A DNA stretch of 59,230 bases from an uncultured Alphaproteobacteria bacterium. GTDB taxonomy: Bacteria; Pseudomonadota; Alphaproteobacteria; RF32; CAG-239. Positions 8,086 through 17,180 of this stretch are shown piece after piece; position 1 is the stretch's first letter, and each line of letters begins with the position of its first letter. A program made the translations under genes and the position numbers. A model generated the notes under the pieces. It ran no database searches. It was not told where the DNA came from and saw only the letters and a list, made by a program, of their open reading frames with translations. The DNA lies in assembly GCA_944390915.1 (NCBI GenBank), contig CALXRS010000011.1, forward strand, positions 1 through 59,230, read 5' to 3'.

Positions 8086-8870
8086 TGTATAAATTGACTG
8101 TGCTCGGCAGCGGCGCCGCTCCGGGGGTGCCGTCGGTGGCCGGCGGCTGGGGAAACTGCAGACCCGACAATCCCAAAAACCGCCGCAGTCGAACGGGGGT
8201 TTGCGTGGAATATGACAATACGCGGGTTTTAATCGACACTTCGCCGGATTTGCGTTTGCAGCTTCTGACATCGGGCATTCGTCATCTGGACGGGATTTTG
8301 TATACCCATGCCCATGCCGATCATCTGCACGGAATAGACGAACTTCGGGAAATCAACCGGGCGGAGCTTTCAAGCCTCAATTTTTATGCGTCGGAAGAAA
8401 CAACCGCCGTTATCAAAGAACGTTTTTCCTATCTTCTGGCCGACCGCGAACGCGCCAACAACGTTGCCGCCAGACCGAGCCTTGTGGCCAATGTTGTTGA
8501 GCCGTATCAGCCGTTTGTTGTCGGTCGGTTGAAAATTACGCCGATCAGGCTGCTCGGGCATAACATGCCGACAACCGGCTATCTGTTTAACGACGGCGAA
8601 ATTGTTTATATCGCCGACTATCGGCAGATTGACGAAGAGGCCTTTGAACATATCCGGCGCCCGACAAAACTGATGATCGTGCCGCTGACCACTCCCGAAG
8701 GCGGAAAATATCACGCCTCGCTGGCGGAAATTTTGGACGATATCGCAAGGGTTCGCCCCGAACGCGCCCTTATCAACCATATGGCCATAGAATGTGATTA
8801 TGACGCCGTCAACCGCGCCACGCCTGCCCATGTGGAACCGGCTTATGACGGTATGAGCATTTATTTTTAA
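8085..8870 (+). CDS. MBL-fold hydrolase (PhnP/Lipo-B-like phosphodiesterase)
   Basis: This is a metallo-beta-lactamase-fold enzyme of the group containing cyclic phosphate phosphodiesterases such as PhnP. The zinc-binding motif H75-A-H77-A-D79-H80 is complete, and further ligand positions lie in LLGHNMPTTGYLF, IADYRQ and NHMAIECD. The N-terminal GSGAAPGVPSVAGGWGNCR is typical of this family downstream of tatD in alphaproteobacteria. No phn genes are nearby, so the substrate is uncertain. Confidence 0.88.
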   Translation: MYKLTVLGSGAAPGVPSVAGGWGNCRPDNPKNRRSRTGVCVEYDNTRVLIDTSPDLRLQLLTSGIRHLDGILYTHAHADHLHGIDELREINRAELSSLNFYASEETTAVIKERFSYLLADRERANNVAARPSLVANVVEPYQPFVVGRLKITPIRLLGHNMPTTGYLFNDGEIVYIADYRQIDEEAFEHIRRPTKLMIVPLTTPEGGKYHASLAEILDDIARVRPERALINHMAIECDYDAVNRATPAHVEPAYDGMSIYF

Positions 8871-8887
8871 GCAAAGGAGAAGACAAC

Positions 8888-9745
8888 ATGTTGTGCATCT
8901 ATCATATTGCCGACCATGACGGCAAAGCTTCCGGAGCCGTTGTAAAAAGCGTGTATCCGCAAATCAGCCTGCTCGGGCTCAACCACGACATGCCCATTCC
9001 CCGTGAAGAAATCGAGCGTCACGAACTGGTGGTGGTTTGCGATTTTGCCCTGCCGGTGGCGTATATGTTTGAACTGAGCAGAAAAATCGACTTTATCTGG
9101 ATCGATCACCATGCGTCGGTTATTAGTGAATACGAAGCGTTGCTTGCCGCCGGAGAAAAACCGATTAAAGGCCTGCGCCGCATAGGTACGGCGGCTTCCG
9201 TGCTGGCCTGGGAATATTTTTATCCCGGGCAAAAGCTGCCCGAAGGGCTGGAGCTGTTGGGCAAGCACGATGTTTTTGACTTGCGCGATCCGCGGGTGCA
9301 GCCTTTTGAATATGCCATGCAGGCTCACGGCCAGAATATGCCCGACGACGCCGTTTGGCCGGAGCTGTTTGCCGGTCGGATTGATATTGATAAAATGGTG
9401 GACGAAGGACGGCGGATTCTGGACTGGATAAATATCCGCAACTATCGTCTGGTGCGCAGCATGGCGTTCGAGACGGAAATTGACGGGCTGAAATGCATTT
9501 GCGCCAATATGCCGCAAGGGCGGTCGTCTTTTTTTGATACTTATGACAATATTGCCGCTTACGACGTGATGATAAATTTTTATATGAACAAAGACCGGCG
9601 GTGGAATCTTTCTTTTTATTCTGCAAGAGAAAACGTGGACGTTTCCAAAATTGCCGCCCGCTTCGGCGGCGGCGGCCATAAAGGGGCGGCCGGCGCCTCC
9701 GCGCTTGAAAGTTTGCCGGATTTTATTGTCAAAGCCGTGCGCTGA
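8888..9745 (+). CDS. DHH-family phosphoesterase
   Basis: The protein has the two-domain DHH layout. The N-terminal part has HIADHDGKASG (motif I) and WIDHHASV (DHH motif), which bind two metal ions. The C-terminal DHHA1 part has the glycine-rich RFGGGGHKGAAGAS that grips the phosphate or nucleotide. Relatives include oligoribonucleases (NrnA), RecJ and cyclic-dinucleotide phosphodiesterases; I cannot choose between small-RNA and cyclic-nucleotide substrates. It follows the MBL gene by 17 nt with an AAGGAG ribosome-binding site and probably ends this operon. Confidence 0.85.
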   Translation: MLCIYHIADHDGKASGAVVKSVYPQISLLGLNHDMPIPREEIERHELVVVCDFALPVAYMFELSRKIDFIWIDHHASVISEYEALLAAGEKPIKGLRRIGTAASVLAWEYFYPGQKLPEGLELLGKHDVFDLRDPRVQPFEYAMQAHGQNMPDDAVWPELFAGRIDIDKMVDEGRRILDWINIRNYRLVRSMAFETEIDGLKCICANMPQGRSSFFDTYDNIAAYDVMINFYMNKDRRWNLSFYSARENVDVSKIAARFGGGGHKGAAGASALESLPDFIVKAVR

Positions 9746-9823
9746 CGGAGCTTTTTGCTTGAAATTTATTTGTTTGGCGTTAAGCTAGAAAAAGAAGACA
9801 TTTAACGGGCAGGAAAACAAAAG

Positions 9824-10696
9824 ATGTTCGGAAAAAAGAAAAAAGACGACGATTTGCGTTCGCCGAGCGGCTGGGGTGCAGCCATCCACAAAACGGTTAT
9901 GTTTTTAACCTATCCGTTCCGCAAACCGATAGGGTTGTTGTTTATATTCCTTCTGCCGGCTGCGATTCTGTACGCCGTTCCCATGTATCGGGGGATAAAA
10001 TTTACCGAGGTACATCTCTGGTATGCCGAAAAAATCAAAAAATTCAATGCCGACAAGCTTTCCGATGTTTCCGATAAATTTTCCGCTCTGGTCGATAAAA
10101 TCCCCGTTCTTAGTTCCGAACCGGCCAAAGGGACGGATCGGCTGGTTGAAGTGAAGCGCGACCATCGGGAAGTGCGGCGGCAGATGTTCCGCGCCGCCGC
10201 CGCGGGCAACCGGCCGCAACGGGTGGACGTGCTGCGCGAAGAGGCTGCCGACGTGGTGGAGGTAACTCCGCCCGAACCGTTGATGCCGAAAGACGACACG
10301 CCTGCCGTGCCTCCTTCGCAGCAGGTTGAGCCCGTCGCCAAAGAACCGGTTGTGTTCAAAAAAACAGTGAGCAAAGAAAGCGACGTTTTGCGCTATCTGG
10401 AGAAGCCGGTCATGGTTTCGGGCAAAGTGCTGGTGCACAATGCCAATGAGCTGGAAGTGAACGGCACCTATTTGTTCCTTTACGGCATATATTCGTCGCC
10501 GCGCACGGTTCGCGGGGCAAAGGCAACCGCCTTTCTGCGCGATGCCCTTGAGGGGGAAACGGTGAGTTGCCGGATTTTGGCCTATACCGCCGACGACGTG
10601 GCGACCGGCGAGTGCTTTGCCGGCGATGTCAGCATTAACGAAGTGCTGGTTGACCGCGGTTTTGCGGACAGAGTTGTGCTCGAGCAGGATATGTAA
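9824..10696 (+). CDS. Membrane-anchored degenerate SNase-fold protein
   Basis: A single membrane segment (about residues 30-50, IGLLFIFLLPAAILYAVP) is followed by a charged, Pro-rich linker. The C-terminal domain of about 95 residues has staphylococcal-nuclease layout: VSGKVLVHNANELEVNGTYL, then LYGIYSSPRTVRGAKATAFL, then INEVLVDRGFADRV. The catalytic positions of true thermonucleases look replaced: the RL-x-G-I-D-x-P-E pattern reads FLYGIYSSP and the D-x-Y-G-R pattern reads DDVATGECF. It is probably a non-catalytic binding domain. The gene lies 5 nt before trkH and may share its transcript. Membrane topology would place the domain outside the cytoplasm. Confidence 0.7.
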   Translation: MFGKKKKDDDLRSPSGWGAAIHKTVMFLTYPFRKPIGLLFIFLLPAAILYAVPMYRGIKFTEVHLWYAEKIKKFNADKLSDVSDKFSALVDKIPVLSSEPAKGTDRLVEVKRDHREVRRQMFRAAAAGNRPQRVDVLREEAADVVEVTPPEPLMPKDDTPAVPPSQQVEPVAKEPVVFKKTVSKESDVLRYLEKPVMVSGKVLVHNANELEVNGTYLFLYGIYSSPRTVRGAKATAFLRDALEGETVSCRILAYTADDVATGECFAGDVSINEVLVDRGFADRVVLEQDM

Positions 10697-10701
10697 GCGC
10701 G

Positions 10702-12147
10702 ATGTGGCAGCTGGTTTTGATGATTAACGGCTATTTTATCAGCATTTTGGGCGGAGCCATGCTGATTGCCGCCGGTTATGACATATACGTTACTTCGGTG
10801 TCGTGGTCGCCGTTTCTGACTTCTGCCTTGATGTGCCTGTTTATCGGCTTGTCTTTGTTTCTTTCCAACCGCGCGCCGGTGGAAAACATCAGCATCCGCC
10901 AGGGATATCTGCTGACAACCGGCAGCTGGGTGATTATCTCTTTGTTGGCGGCGGTGCCGTTCATGCTTTACGGAACGACCGACAATTTTCATGACGCTTT
11001 GTTTGAATCCATTTCCGGCCTGTCGACCACCGGGGCGACGATTTTAACGGACATTGAGGGGCAGCCGAAAGCCGTTTTGCTGTGGCGCTCCATGCTGACG
11101 GCCATGGGCGGCGCGGGCATCGTGATGTTTGCCGTGGCTTTGCTTCCTTTTTTGGGGATCGGCGGCATGCAGATGTTTCAGCGCGAAAATTCGGATTTTG
11201 TCGATAAGTTTATGCCGAAATTTCATTATATCGCCAAACGTATCTTTGTGGTATATTTCTTTTTGTGCAGTTTGTGCGCGGTTTGTCTCTACTGGGCGGG
11301 GATGGACTGGTTCGACGCCGTCAACCATGCCATGTCGACCATTTCAACGGCCGGATTTTCCACCAAAAATCAGTCTATCCTGTTTTATAATAATGCTTAT
11401 ATCGAAGCGGTTATTTCCGTATTTATGGTTTTGGGCGCGCTGCCGATGACTTTTTATATTGTTTTGTTGCAGAACAAATTCCGCCAGTCGCTGCGCACCG
11501 AGCAGGTGGTGAGCTTTCTCAAGGTTTTGGCCTTTTATATTATCGGCAGTTCGCTTTTGCTTGTTTTCCGCGGAACCTATGAGAGCTTTTGGACGGCTTT
11601 GCGTTATGCTTCGTTTAATATTATTTCCATCGTGACCAGTACCGGCCTGACGTCGATGGATTATCTGACGTGGGGCGTTGTCTTCCAAACCCTGTTTATT
11701 ATTTTTGCGTTAACCGGCGGCTGCACGGGGTCTACCTCCGGTTCCATCAAAATATTCCGTTGGCAGGTGGTGTGGGCTTATATGAAGCAGTCTCTCGCGA
11801 CGGCCGTCGACCCCAACCGGGTGGTGCCGGTAAAGGTTAAGCAATATACCATTTCGCCTGCGGCCGTATCTTCGGTTCTGGTGTTGGTGCTGGCGTTTTT
11901 TGTGACGATATTTGCCTCAACGTTGGTGCTTGCCTTTTTGGGACTCGATTTTGCCACGGCGTTTTCCGCCGTGGTGGCCTGTATCAGCAATTCCGGCCCG
12001 GGAATTGTCGCTTCTATCGGACCCAGCGGAAACTACGGATGGATGTCCGGGGCGGCCAAGGATTGTCTGAGTGCGACCATGCTGCTCGGCCGTCTGGAAA
12101 TATTAACCGTTCTGGTGGTCTTTACCAGAAATTTTTGGAGAAAATGA
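10702..12147 (+). CDS. trkH: TrkH/KtrB-type potassium transporter subunit
   Basis: This is the membrane subunit of a Trk potassium uptake system. At 481 aa it has the four-repeat M1-P-M2 layout, and the four selectivity-filter glycines are visible in STTGAT, STAGFS, TSTGLT and SNSGPG. TrkH normally works with the NAD-binding TrkA protein, which is not in this window. The gene follows the SNase-fold gene by 5 nt and precedes a PH-domain gene by 1 nt, forming a three-gene membrane unit. Confidence 0.93.
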   Translation: MWQLVLMINGYFISILGGAMLIAAGYDIYVTSVSWSPFLTSALMCLFIGLSLFLSNRAPVENISIRQGYLLTTGSWVIISLLAAVPFMLYGTTDNFHDALFESISGLSTTGATILTDIEGQPKAVLLWRSMLTAMGGAGIVMFAVALLPFLGIGGMQMFQRENSDFVDKFMPKFHYIAKRIFVVYFFLCSLCAVCLYWAGMDWFDAVNHAMSTISTAGFSTKNQSILFYNNAYIEAVISVFMVLGALPMTFYIVLLQNKFRQSLRTEQVVSFLKVLAFYIIGSSLLLVFRGTYESFWTALRYASFNIISIVTSTGLTSMDYLTWGVVFQTLFIIFALTGGCTGSTSGSIKIFRWQVVWAYMKQSLATAVDPNRVVPVKVKQYTISPAAVSSVLVLVLAFFVTIFASTLVLAFLGLDFATAFSAVVACISNSGPGIVASIGPSGNYGWMSGAAKDCLSATMLLGRLEILTVLVVFTRNFWRK

Positions 12148-12148
12148 C

Positions 12149-12727
12149 ATGTTTACAAAAAACGGCTATGTTCTGGGAACGATGACCAAGGACGAAGAAA
12201 TTAAGGTTGAAGCTCAATATCACTGGATAAGGTGGCTGTGGTTTTATTTTATGTTTGCCACTTTGGGCGTGGTCGCTCTGGTTTCTTTTTCGCTGGCCTT
12301 TACGGCCTGGCTTGACAAACAGCCGGATATGACCGTGGCTTTGCTGTTGATGGGCGTGGTTGCGGGCGTGTATCCTTTTTTGCTCTACCTGTCGCTGCAT
12401 CTGACGGAGATGATATGCACCAACCGGCGCGTGGTTTACAAAACCGGTATCATTTCCATTAAGACGGAAGAAATCAAAGTGGAGCGCATAGAGTCCATTC
12501 AGGTTAAGCAGACGTTTTGGGGCAGGGTGTTCGGTTATGGCAATATTTTGTTTTCCGGTACCGGGAGCGCCAAGGCCGAGTTTGTGGACGTGAAAGATCC
12601 GCTGCAGGTTAAGGCGCGGATTGAAGAAGCCGTGGACGAAAGCAACCGCGAGCGCGAACGGGACATCAACGGCGGCGACAATCGGACGACTTTTTCCGCG
12701 ACACCAAAGGAAAGGGAAGAAGCATAG
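12149..12727 (+). CDS. Bacterial PH-domain membrane protein (YdbS-like)
   Basis: Two membrane helices (about residues 28-50 and 58-80) are followed by a bacterial PH domain: TNRRVVYKTGIISIKTEEIK, VERIESIQVKQTFWGRVFGYG, then ILFSGTGS. Such proteins are widespread and mostly uncharacterised; roles in membrane stress have been suggested for relatives. The C-terminal 35 residues are highly charged. It ends the trkH unit just before a strong terminator. Confidence 0.85.
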   Translation: MFTKNGYVLGTMTKDEEIKVEAQYHWIRWLWFYFMFATLGVVALVSFSLAFTAWLDKQPDMTVALLLMGVVAGVYPFLLYLSLHLTEMICTNRRVVYKTGIISIKTEEIKVERIESIQVKQTFWGRVFGYGNILFSGTGSAKAEFVDVKDPLQVKARIEEAVDESNRERERDINGGDNRTTFSATPKEREEA

Positions 12728-12732
12728 AAAAA

Positions 12733-12778
12733 CACTCACTCCGAAAAGAAACCGCCCGTCGGTTGCGGGCGGTGAGTG
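12733..12778. terminator. Bidirectional terminator between trkH unit and lpxB
   Basis: ACCGCCCG (12751-12758) pairs with CGGGCGGT (12766-12773), and outside it CACTCAC pairs with GTGAGTG. It lies between converging genes and can serve both. Confidence 0.75.
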
Positions 12779-12810
12779 AAAAGAACCGACAGTTATCGGA
12801 AAATCGGCGT

Positions 12811-13974
12811 TTATCGGCGGGCGGCGGCTTCAAGAATGATGTCGGCCGCCTTTTCGCTTGGTTTTTGTTCGCCGAGTCCCAAAATTTTCTGCACTTTTTT
12901 GAAACCTTCCTGTTGGTAGCGATAGAGTCTGTCCTGTTTCAGAAAACGGTTGATGTAAAGGACGATATTGCCGGGTGTGCAGCGTTCCTGCAACAATTCG
13001 GGGACAATTTCGCGACCGAGCAGAATGTTTGAGAGGTTGACAAACTGGATGTGCAACAAATGTCTGACCATCAGCGCGGTCAGCGGTGCCACGCGGTAGC
13101 CGATGATGTGCGGCACTTCGGCGATGGCCAGTTCCAGCGCCACCGTGCCCGAGGCGGCAATGGCGGCGCTCGAGGCGCACATGGCGTTATGCCTGTCTTC
13201 TTCGCCTTCGACCACCAATACCGGCAGGGAAGAGGTTTTTAATATTTCTCTGATGCGGGCGACAACGGTTTTTACCGCCGGAATGACAAACATCAGCTCG
13301 GGGTGTTCCGTATGCAGAATCTGCGCCGCTTCCAGAAACACCGGCAGCAGGCGGGCGACTTCGTTATGCCGCGAGCCGGGAAGAATCGCTATGATTTTTT
13401 TATCTTCGCCGATTTGATATTTTTTGCGAAAAGCCTGTTTGTCGGCCGTTGCCACCGGGCTTTCGATAACCGGATGGCCGACAAAATCGGTTTTGAGACC
13501 GTATGGGGTAAAATATTTCGGCTCCTGCGGCAAAAGCGTCAGCAGGCGGTCGACATATTTATGCATGGTGCGGGCGCGCTTTTTCTTCCATGCCCAAACC
13601 TGCGGCGCTACATAGTGAATTTGCGGAATGCCGAGTTTTTTTGCGCGCAGTTTTTTTTGCACGCGGCTGCCGAAACTCCAGCTGTCGATGGAAACAACCG
13701 CGTCCGGGCGGAGGCGGACAATGTCTTCCACCGTCTGGTTTATTCTTTTCAAGACGCGCGGAATGCTCGGAATAACCTCGCACAGCCCCATAATGGCCAG
13801 CTCGGAAATGTCAAACAGCGAGCGCAGGCCTTCTTTTTCCATGGTATCGCCGCCGATGCCGAAAAATTCGATTTTGCCGTTTGTTTTGCGTTTTAAGGCG
13901 CGCATCAGTCGGGCGCCCAAAGCGTCGCCGGAGGGTTCACCGGCAATCAGATAAATTTTTATATTATTGCTCAA
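12811..13974 (-). CDS. lpxB: Lipid-A-disaccharide synthase
   Basis: LpxB is a peripheral-membrane GT19 glycosyltransferase that joins UDP-2,3-diacylglucosamine and lipid X. The start IYLIAGEPSGDALGARLM is the family signature, and PQVWAWKKKR and LPGSRHNEV are also typical. Length is 387 aa. Its first 11 nt overlap lpxI. It is the last gene of the lpxA-lpxI-lpxB unit. Confidence 0.96.
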   Translation of the reverse strand: MSNNIKIYLIAGEPSGDALGARLMRALKRKTNGKIEFFGIGGDTMEKEGLRSLFDISELAIMGLCEVIPSIPRVLKRINQTVEDIVRLRPDAVVSIDSWSFGSRVQKKLRAKKLGIPQIHYVAPQVWAWKKKRARTMHKYVDRLLTLLPQEPKYFTPYGLKTDFVGHPVIESPVATADKQAFRKKYQIGEDKKIIAILPGSRHNEVARLLPVFLEAAQILHTEHPELMFVIPAVKTVVARIREILKTSSLPVLVVEGEEDRHNAMCASSAAIAASGTVALELAIAEVPHIIGYRVAPLTALMVRHLLHIQFVNLSNILLGREIVPELLQERCTPGNIVLYINRFLKQDRLYRYQQEGFKKVQKILGLGEQKPSEKAADIILEAAARR

Positions 13975-14809
13975 GGTAGTCTCCCGGTTCTATGCCGACG
14001 ATGAACAGACCGGCTTTGTCGGCAGCTTTAACAACTTCGGCCTCGTCCACGACCAGTGCGTTGCCGGCGTGTACGGCAATGCCGTTCAAGCCGCAGGCCT
14101 TGGCGTTTTCCACGGTTCTCAGTCCGATGGTCGGCAAATCTATGCGCATGTCCTGTTCGGGTTTGCGCAGTTTGACCAGCACGCCGCCGCTGCCTTTACG
14201 TTTATAACCGCTGCAGCGCTTTATCAGTTCGTCGGTGCCTTCAATGCCCTCCACACCCAAGACGAGCCCCTGTTGCACCACTACCGACTGACCGACGTCG
14301 AGCCTGCCCAAAGCAAAGGCAACTTCTGCGCCGCGGCGGATGTCGATTTCGTCTTCTTTGGATGGTTTAACTCGTCCGAACAGGCCTTTTTTGGCCAGCA
14401 GTTCGCGCATAACTTCGTGGATGCCGACCACGCGCATGTTTTCGGATTCTATTTCTTTAACCAGCGCGCGCAAAATGCCGTCGTCGCCCAGCGCTTTGGC
14501 ACCGATTTTGGCAAAAAAAGCGGCGGTGCGCATGTCGGGAATAAGCTCTTTGAAACTCGGGCGGCGGATAGTGCCGATTAAGACCACCTCTTCCACTTTT
14601 TCGTCGCGAAAGCGCTTAAAACCGGTACCGGCCTGACCGATACGTATCCAGATATGAGGAATGTTATCGGTAAAGATATTTGTGTCTGCATTGCCGTCAA
14701 TGGCTAAAGCAAAAAACTCACGGCCGGTTTGCCGGCAATGCTCAATCAATTTTTGGGGCAAACTGCCACCGCCGGCGACGATGCCCAGTTTTTTTTGTTT
14801 GTTTTCCAT
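13964..14809 (-). CDS. lpxI: UDP-2,3-diacylglucosamine hydrolase LpxI
   Basis: LpxI is the alphaproteobacterial replacement for LpxH, cleaving UDP-2,3-diacylglucosamine to lipid X plus UMP. The N-terminal LGIVAGGGSLPQKLIEHCR and the C-terminal DLPTIGLRTVENAKACGLNG are characteristic. At 281 aa its length is normal. Its ATG overlaps the lpxA stop (TAATG). The presence of LpxI instead of LpxH supports the alphaproteobacterial assignment. Confidence 0.95.
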   Translation of the reverse strand: MENKQKKLGIVAGGGSLPQKLIEHCRQTGREFFALAIDGNADTNIFTDNIPHIWIRIGQAGTGFKRFRDEKVEEVVLIGTIRRPSFKELIPDMRTAAFFAKIGAKALGDDGILRALVKEIESENMRVVGIHEVMRELLAKKGLFGRVKPSKEDEIDIRRGAEVAFALGRLDVGQSVVVQQGLVLGVEGIEGTDELIKRCSGYKRKGSGGVLVKLRKPEQDMRIDLPTIGLRTVENAKACGLNGIAVHAGNALVVDEAEVVKAADKAGLFIVGIEPGDYLEQ

Positions 14810-15609
14810 TAAGCTTCGGCTGTCAAAATGTTGCGGCGTCCTTTGAGAGATTCGTTGATAAAATCGACCACTTCCATAATCAGGGTGTCGTCTTTATATT
14901 TTTCCGCCGCTTTGGCAACACGGGTTTCAAAATTGTCTTCATGTGACTTGAAGAGATACATATAAGCGCGGGTCATGGCTTTGACTTCCTCAGGGGCAAA
15001 GCCGCTGCGCTTTAAGCCAACGAGGTTTAAACCGCGCAATTTGCCGCGATCGCCGGTAACCATGGCAAAGGGGATAACGTCGCGGGCAATACCCGTCATG
15101 CCGCCGATCATGGCCTTGCGACCGATATGGCAAAACTGGTGTACGGCGCAGTTGCCGCCCAGAATGGCGCCGTCGCCGACATGGACATGACCACCGATGA
15201 CGGCGTTGTTGGTCATGATGACATTGTTGCCGACCACGCAGTCGTGGGCCACATGGCTGTTGACCATAAACATGCCGCCGTCGCCGACTACGGTAGTAAA
15301 GTGCTCTTTAGGTGTACCGCATTGCATGGTTACATTTTCGCGGATAATGTTGTTTTTACCAATAATGAGTTTGGCTTCCGGACGAAATTCATTGCCGTGA
15401 TCTTGCGGGCCGCCGCCCAAAACCGCTCCCGGAAAAACAATTGTACCGTCGCCGATGGTAGTGTCATTTAAGACGGTTACGTGGGCAATCAGGCGCACGT
15501 TTTCGCCGATTTTGGCTTTAGCGCTGACATAACAGAGAGGGCCGATTTCGGCGGTGGAGGCAATTTGTGCACCGTCTTCGATGACGGCTGTCGGATGAAT
15601 ATTGGTCAT
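14809..15609 (-). CDS. lpxA: UDP-N-acetylglucosamine acyltransferase
   Basis: LpxA transfers the first 3-hydroxyacyl chain in lipid A synthesis. The left-handed beta-helix hexapeptide repeats run through the first two thirds, the catalytic His lies in NSHVAHDCVVGN, and GGGPQDHGNEF and GLKRSGF are family motifs. I set the start at 15609 (MTNIHPTAV), preceded by AAAGGA, rather than 25 codons upstream; that gives 266 aa, the usual length. lpxD and fabZ, often just upstream in alphaproteobacteria, are not adjacent here. Confidence 0.95.
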   Translation of the reverse strand: MTNIHPTAVIEDGAQIASTAEIGPLCYVSAKAKIGENVRLIAHVTVLNDTTIGDGTIVFPGAVLGGGPQDHGNEFRPEAKLIIGKNNIIRENVTMQCGTPKEHFTTVVGDGGMFMVNSHVAHDCVVGNNVIMTNNAVIGGHVHVGDGAILGGNCAVHQFCHIGRKAMIGGMTGIARDVIPFAMVTGDRGKLRGLNLVGLKRSGFAPEEVKAMTRAYMYLFKSHEDNFETRVAKAAEKYKDDTLIMEVVDFINESLKGRRNILTAEA

Positions 15610-15761
15610 GGTAAAACGTCCTTTATAAAAAATGTTTGTTATTTGTTGCCAGCTTACAAAGACTTTGCTGTAAAGTAAAAACACAAAACTTTACCGAATA
15701 TTACAAAAAAATTTGTTTTGCCGAAGCGTAGTTTCGTCGCAAAATGACGGAAAAGGCCGCA

Positions 15762-16475
15762 TCAGAGACGTTCGTATTCCAGAAAAACGGGTCTGCGTCC
15801 TTCGCGGACGGCTTTTTGCTGATATTTTGTCGGCACCCAGTCGGCCGGTTCATGTTTCCAATCGTTGCCGCATTGTGCCGTCCAGCGAAAGTTTTTGTTG
15901 CCGCGCATCTGTTCTAAGGTCCAGCGTTTATATAACGGATGATCGGTGGCAATCAGCAACCGGCCGCCTTTTTTTAAGATTCTGGCAAGTTCCGCCAGAT
16001 TGTCGGGGTTGACAAACCGCCGGTCGGCATGGCGCTTTTTCGGCCACGGATCGGGAAAAAGCAGATACACGCCGTCAAGGGAGGCGTCCGGCAGCAGCGG
16101 AAACAAAAGGCGGATATCGTCGTCAAAAACACGGATGTTGTCGCTGCGCCCGGGAGCCAGAGCCATGCCGCCGGCAATGTCCGCGCCCTCTTTGACACCG
16201 GTTATCAGGCTTAGAAGGTTGGCTATGCCGTTTTTGAAAACTTCGGCGCCGATATAACCGTTTTCGGGGTGATTAAGAGCCACGCCGGCCAGATGGGCAC
16301 CGTCGCCGAAACCGATTTCGAGAAAAATTTTTTCCGTTTTGCAGCCAAAGGCAAGCGGTTGTTTGGGGTCGACGGCCACGGTGGATAAAAAAGAATCAAG
16401 CAGCGCCGATTTTGCCCGCCGCAGACGTCGTCCGACGCGGCGGCCGAAAAAGTGAGGTTTGTCGCTTAGCCGCAT
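15762..16475 (-). CDS. trmB: tRNA (guanine-N7-)-methyltransferase
   Basis: TrmB methylates G46 of tRNAs using S-adenosylmethionine. The SAM-binding motif is IFLEIGFGDGAHLAG and the family motif is LLFPDPWPKKRHADRRF. The length of 237 aa is normal, and the basic N-terminus (GRRVGRRLRRAKSALL) is typical of alphaproteobacterial versions. It lies downstream of the XRE regulator with a terminator-like hairpin between them. Confidence 0.95.
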   Translation of the reverse strand: MRLSDKPHFFGRRVGRRLRRAKSALLDSFLSTVAVDPKQPLAFGCKTEKIFLEIGFGDGAHLAGVALNHPENGYIGAEVFKNGIANLLSLITGVKEGADIAGGMALAPGRSDNIRVFDDDIRLLFPLLPDASLDGVYLLFPDPWPKKRHADRRFVNPDNLAELARILKKGGRLLIATDHPLYKRWTLEQMRGNKNFRWTAQCGNDWKHEPADWVPTKYQQKAVREGRRPVFLEYERL

Positions 16476-16512
16476 AAAAAAACTCCGTTTGAATTGACAG
16501 GATATACAAAAC

Positions 16513-16541
16513 GAAAAGCCGGTCGTTTGCGCCGGCTTTCG
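16513..16541 (-). terminator. Hairpin between the XRE gene and trmB
   Basis: AAAGCCGG and CCGGCTTT pair around a 9-base loop, followed on the minus strand by TTTTCGTTTTG. It would end or attenuate the regulator transcript before trmB. Confidence 0.6.
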
Positions 16542-16558
16542 GTATAAGCGGGCAGTGC

Positions 16559-17062
16559 TCAGTCTTCCGTTTCCGGAGAACGGTCTTTTCCGCTCGTTGA
16601 TTTGGACATGGTGATAATCAGATCAAAAAGATGTTTGGCCGCTTTGCGATTGGGAATGCGGTAGTATGCCTTAACCAGTTCGAGCGTTTCCTGTCGTTTC
16701 ATCGGATCCATGTCGATTTCGTCATTTTGTTCTTCCAGATAAAGCGCCGTTTCCGGTGCGCTGAAAGCGCGCGGACTTTGCTGAGCAACTTCTCTGTCCA
16801 TATCTTCGTAAAAAAAGTCTACCGGAACATTTAAGACATTGCTGATGTCCCACAGGCGGCTGGCGCTGACCCGATTGTTGCCGCGTTCGTATTTTTGCAC
16901 CTGTTGAAAAGTCAATCCGAGCAGGGCGGCAAGTTTTTCCTGCGAAAAGCCGAGTAAAGTGCGGCGGAGGCGGATGCGGTTGCCGACATGCACGTCAATG
17001 GGATTCGGCTGTCCGCTCGGCGTGCGGCCGCGGCTGGTTCTTTTAGATTTTGTCGTATTCAT
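16559..17062 (-). CDS. XRE-family transcriptional regulator
   Basis: A helix-turn-helix domain occupies about residues 25-80 (GNRIRLRRTLLGFSQEKLAA and TFQQVQKYERGNNRVSASRL). This is the form common in alphaproteobacteria beside lnt and trmB or metK. The start is set at 17062 (MNTTKSKR), preceded by GAGGAGA, giving 167 aa. The N-terminal tail is basic, and the C-terminal half has acidic and helical segments that probably mediate oligomerisation. Its target is not evident from the sequence. Confidence 0.88.
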   Translation of the reverse strand: MNTTKSKRTSRGRTPSGQPNPIDVHVGNRIRLRRTLLGFSQEKLAALLGLTFQQVQKYERGNNRVSASRLWDISNVLNVPVDFFYEDMDREVAQQSPRAFSAPETALYLEEQNDEIDMDPMKRQETLELVKAYYRIPNRKAAKHLFDLIITMSKSTSGKDRSPETED

Positions 17063-17180
17063 TATTCTTCTCCTCAAAATTACTGCCTACATAATGCAAT
17101 TTTTAATTGTTCGTGTCAATGCTTTTATTAAAATTTTACAACAATAAATCGTTTTATTTTTTTATGAAAATGCAAAAAAG

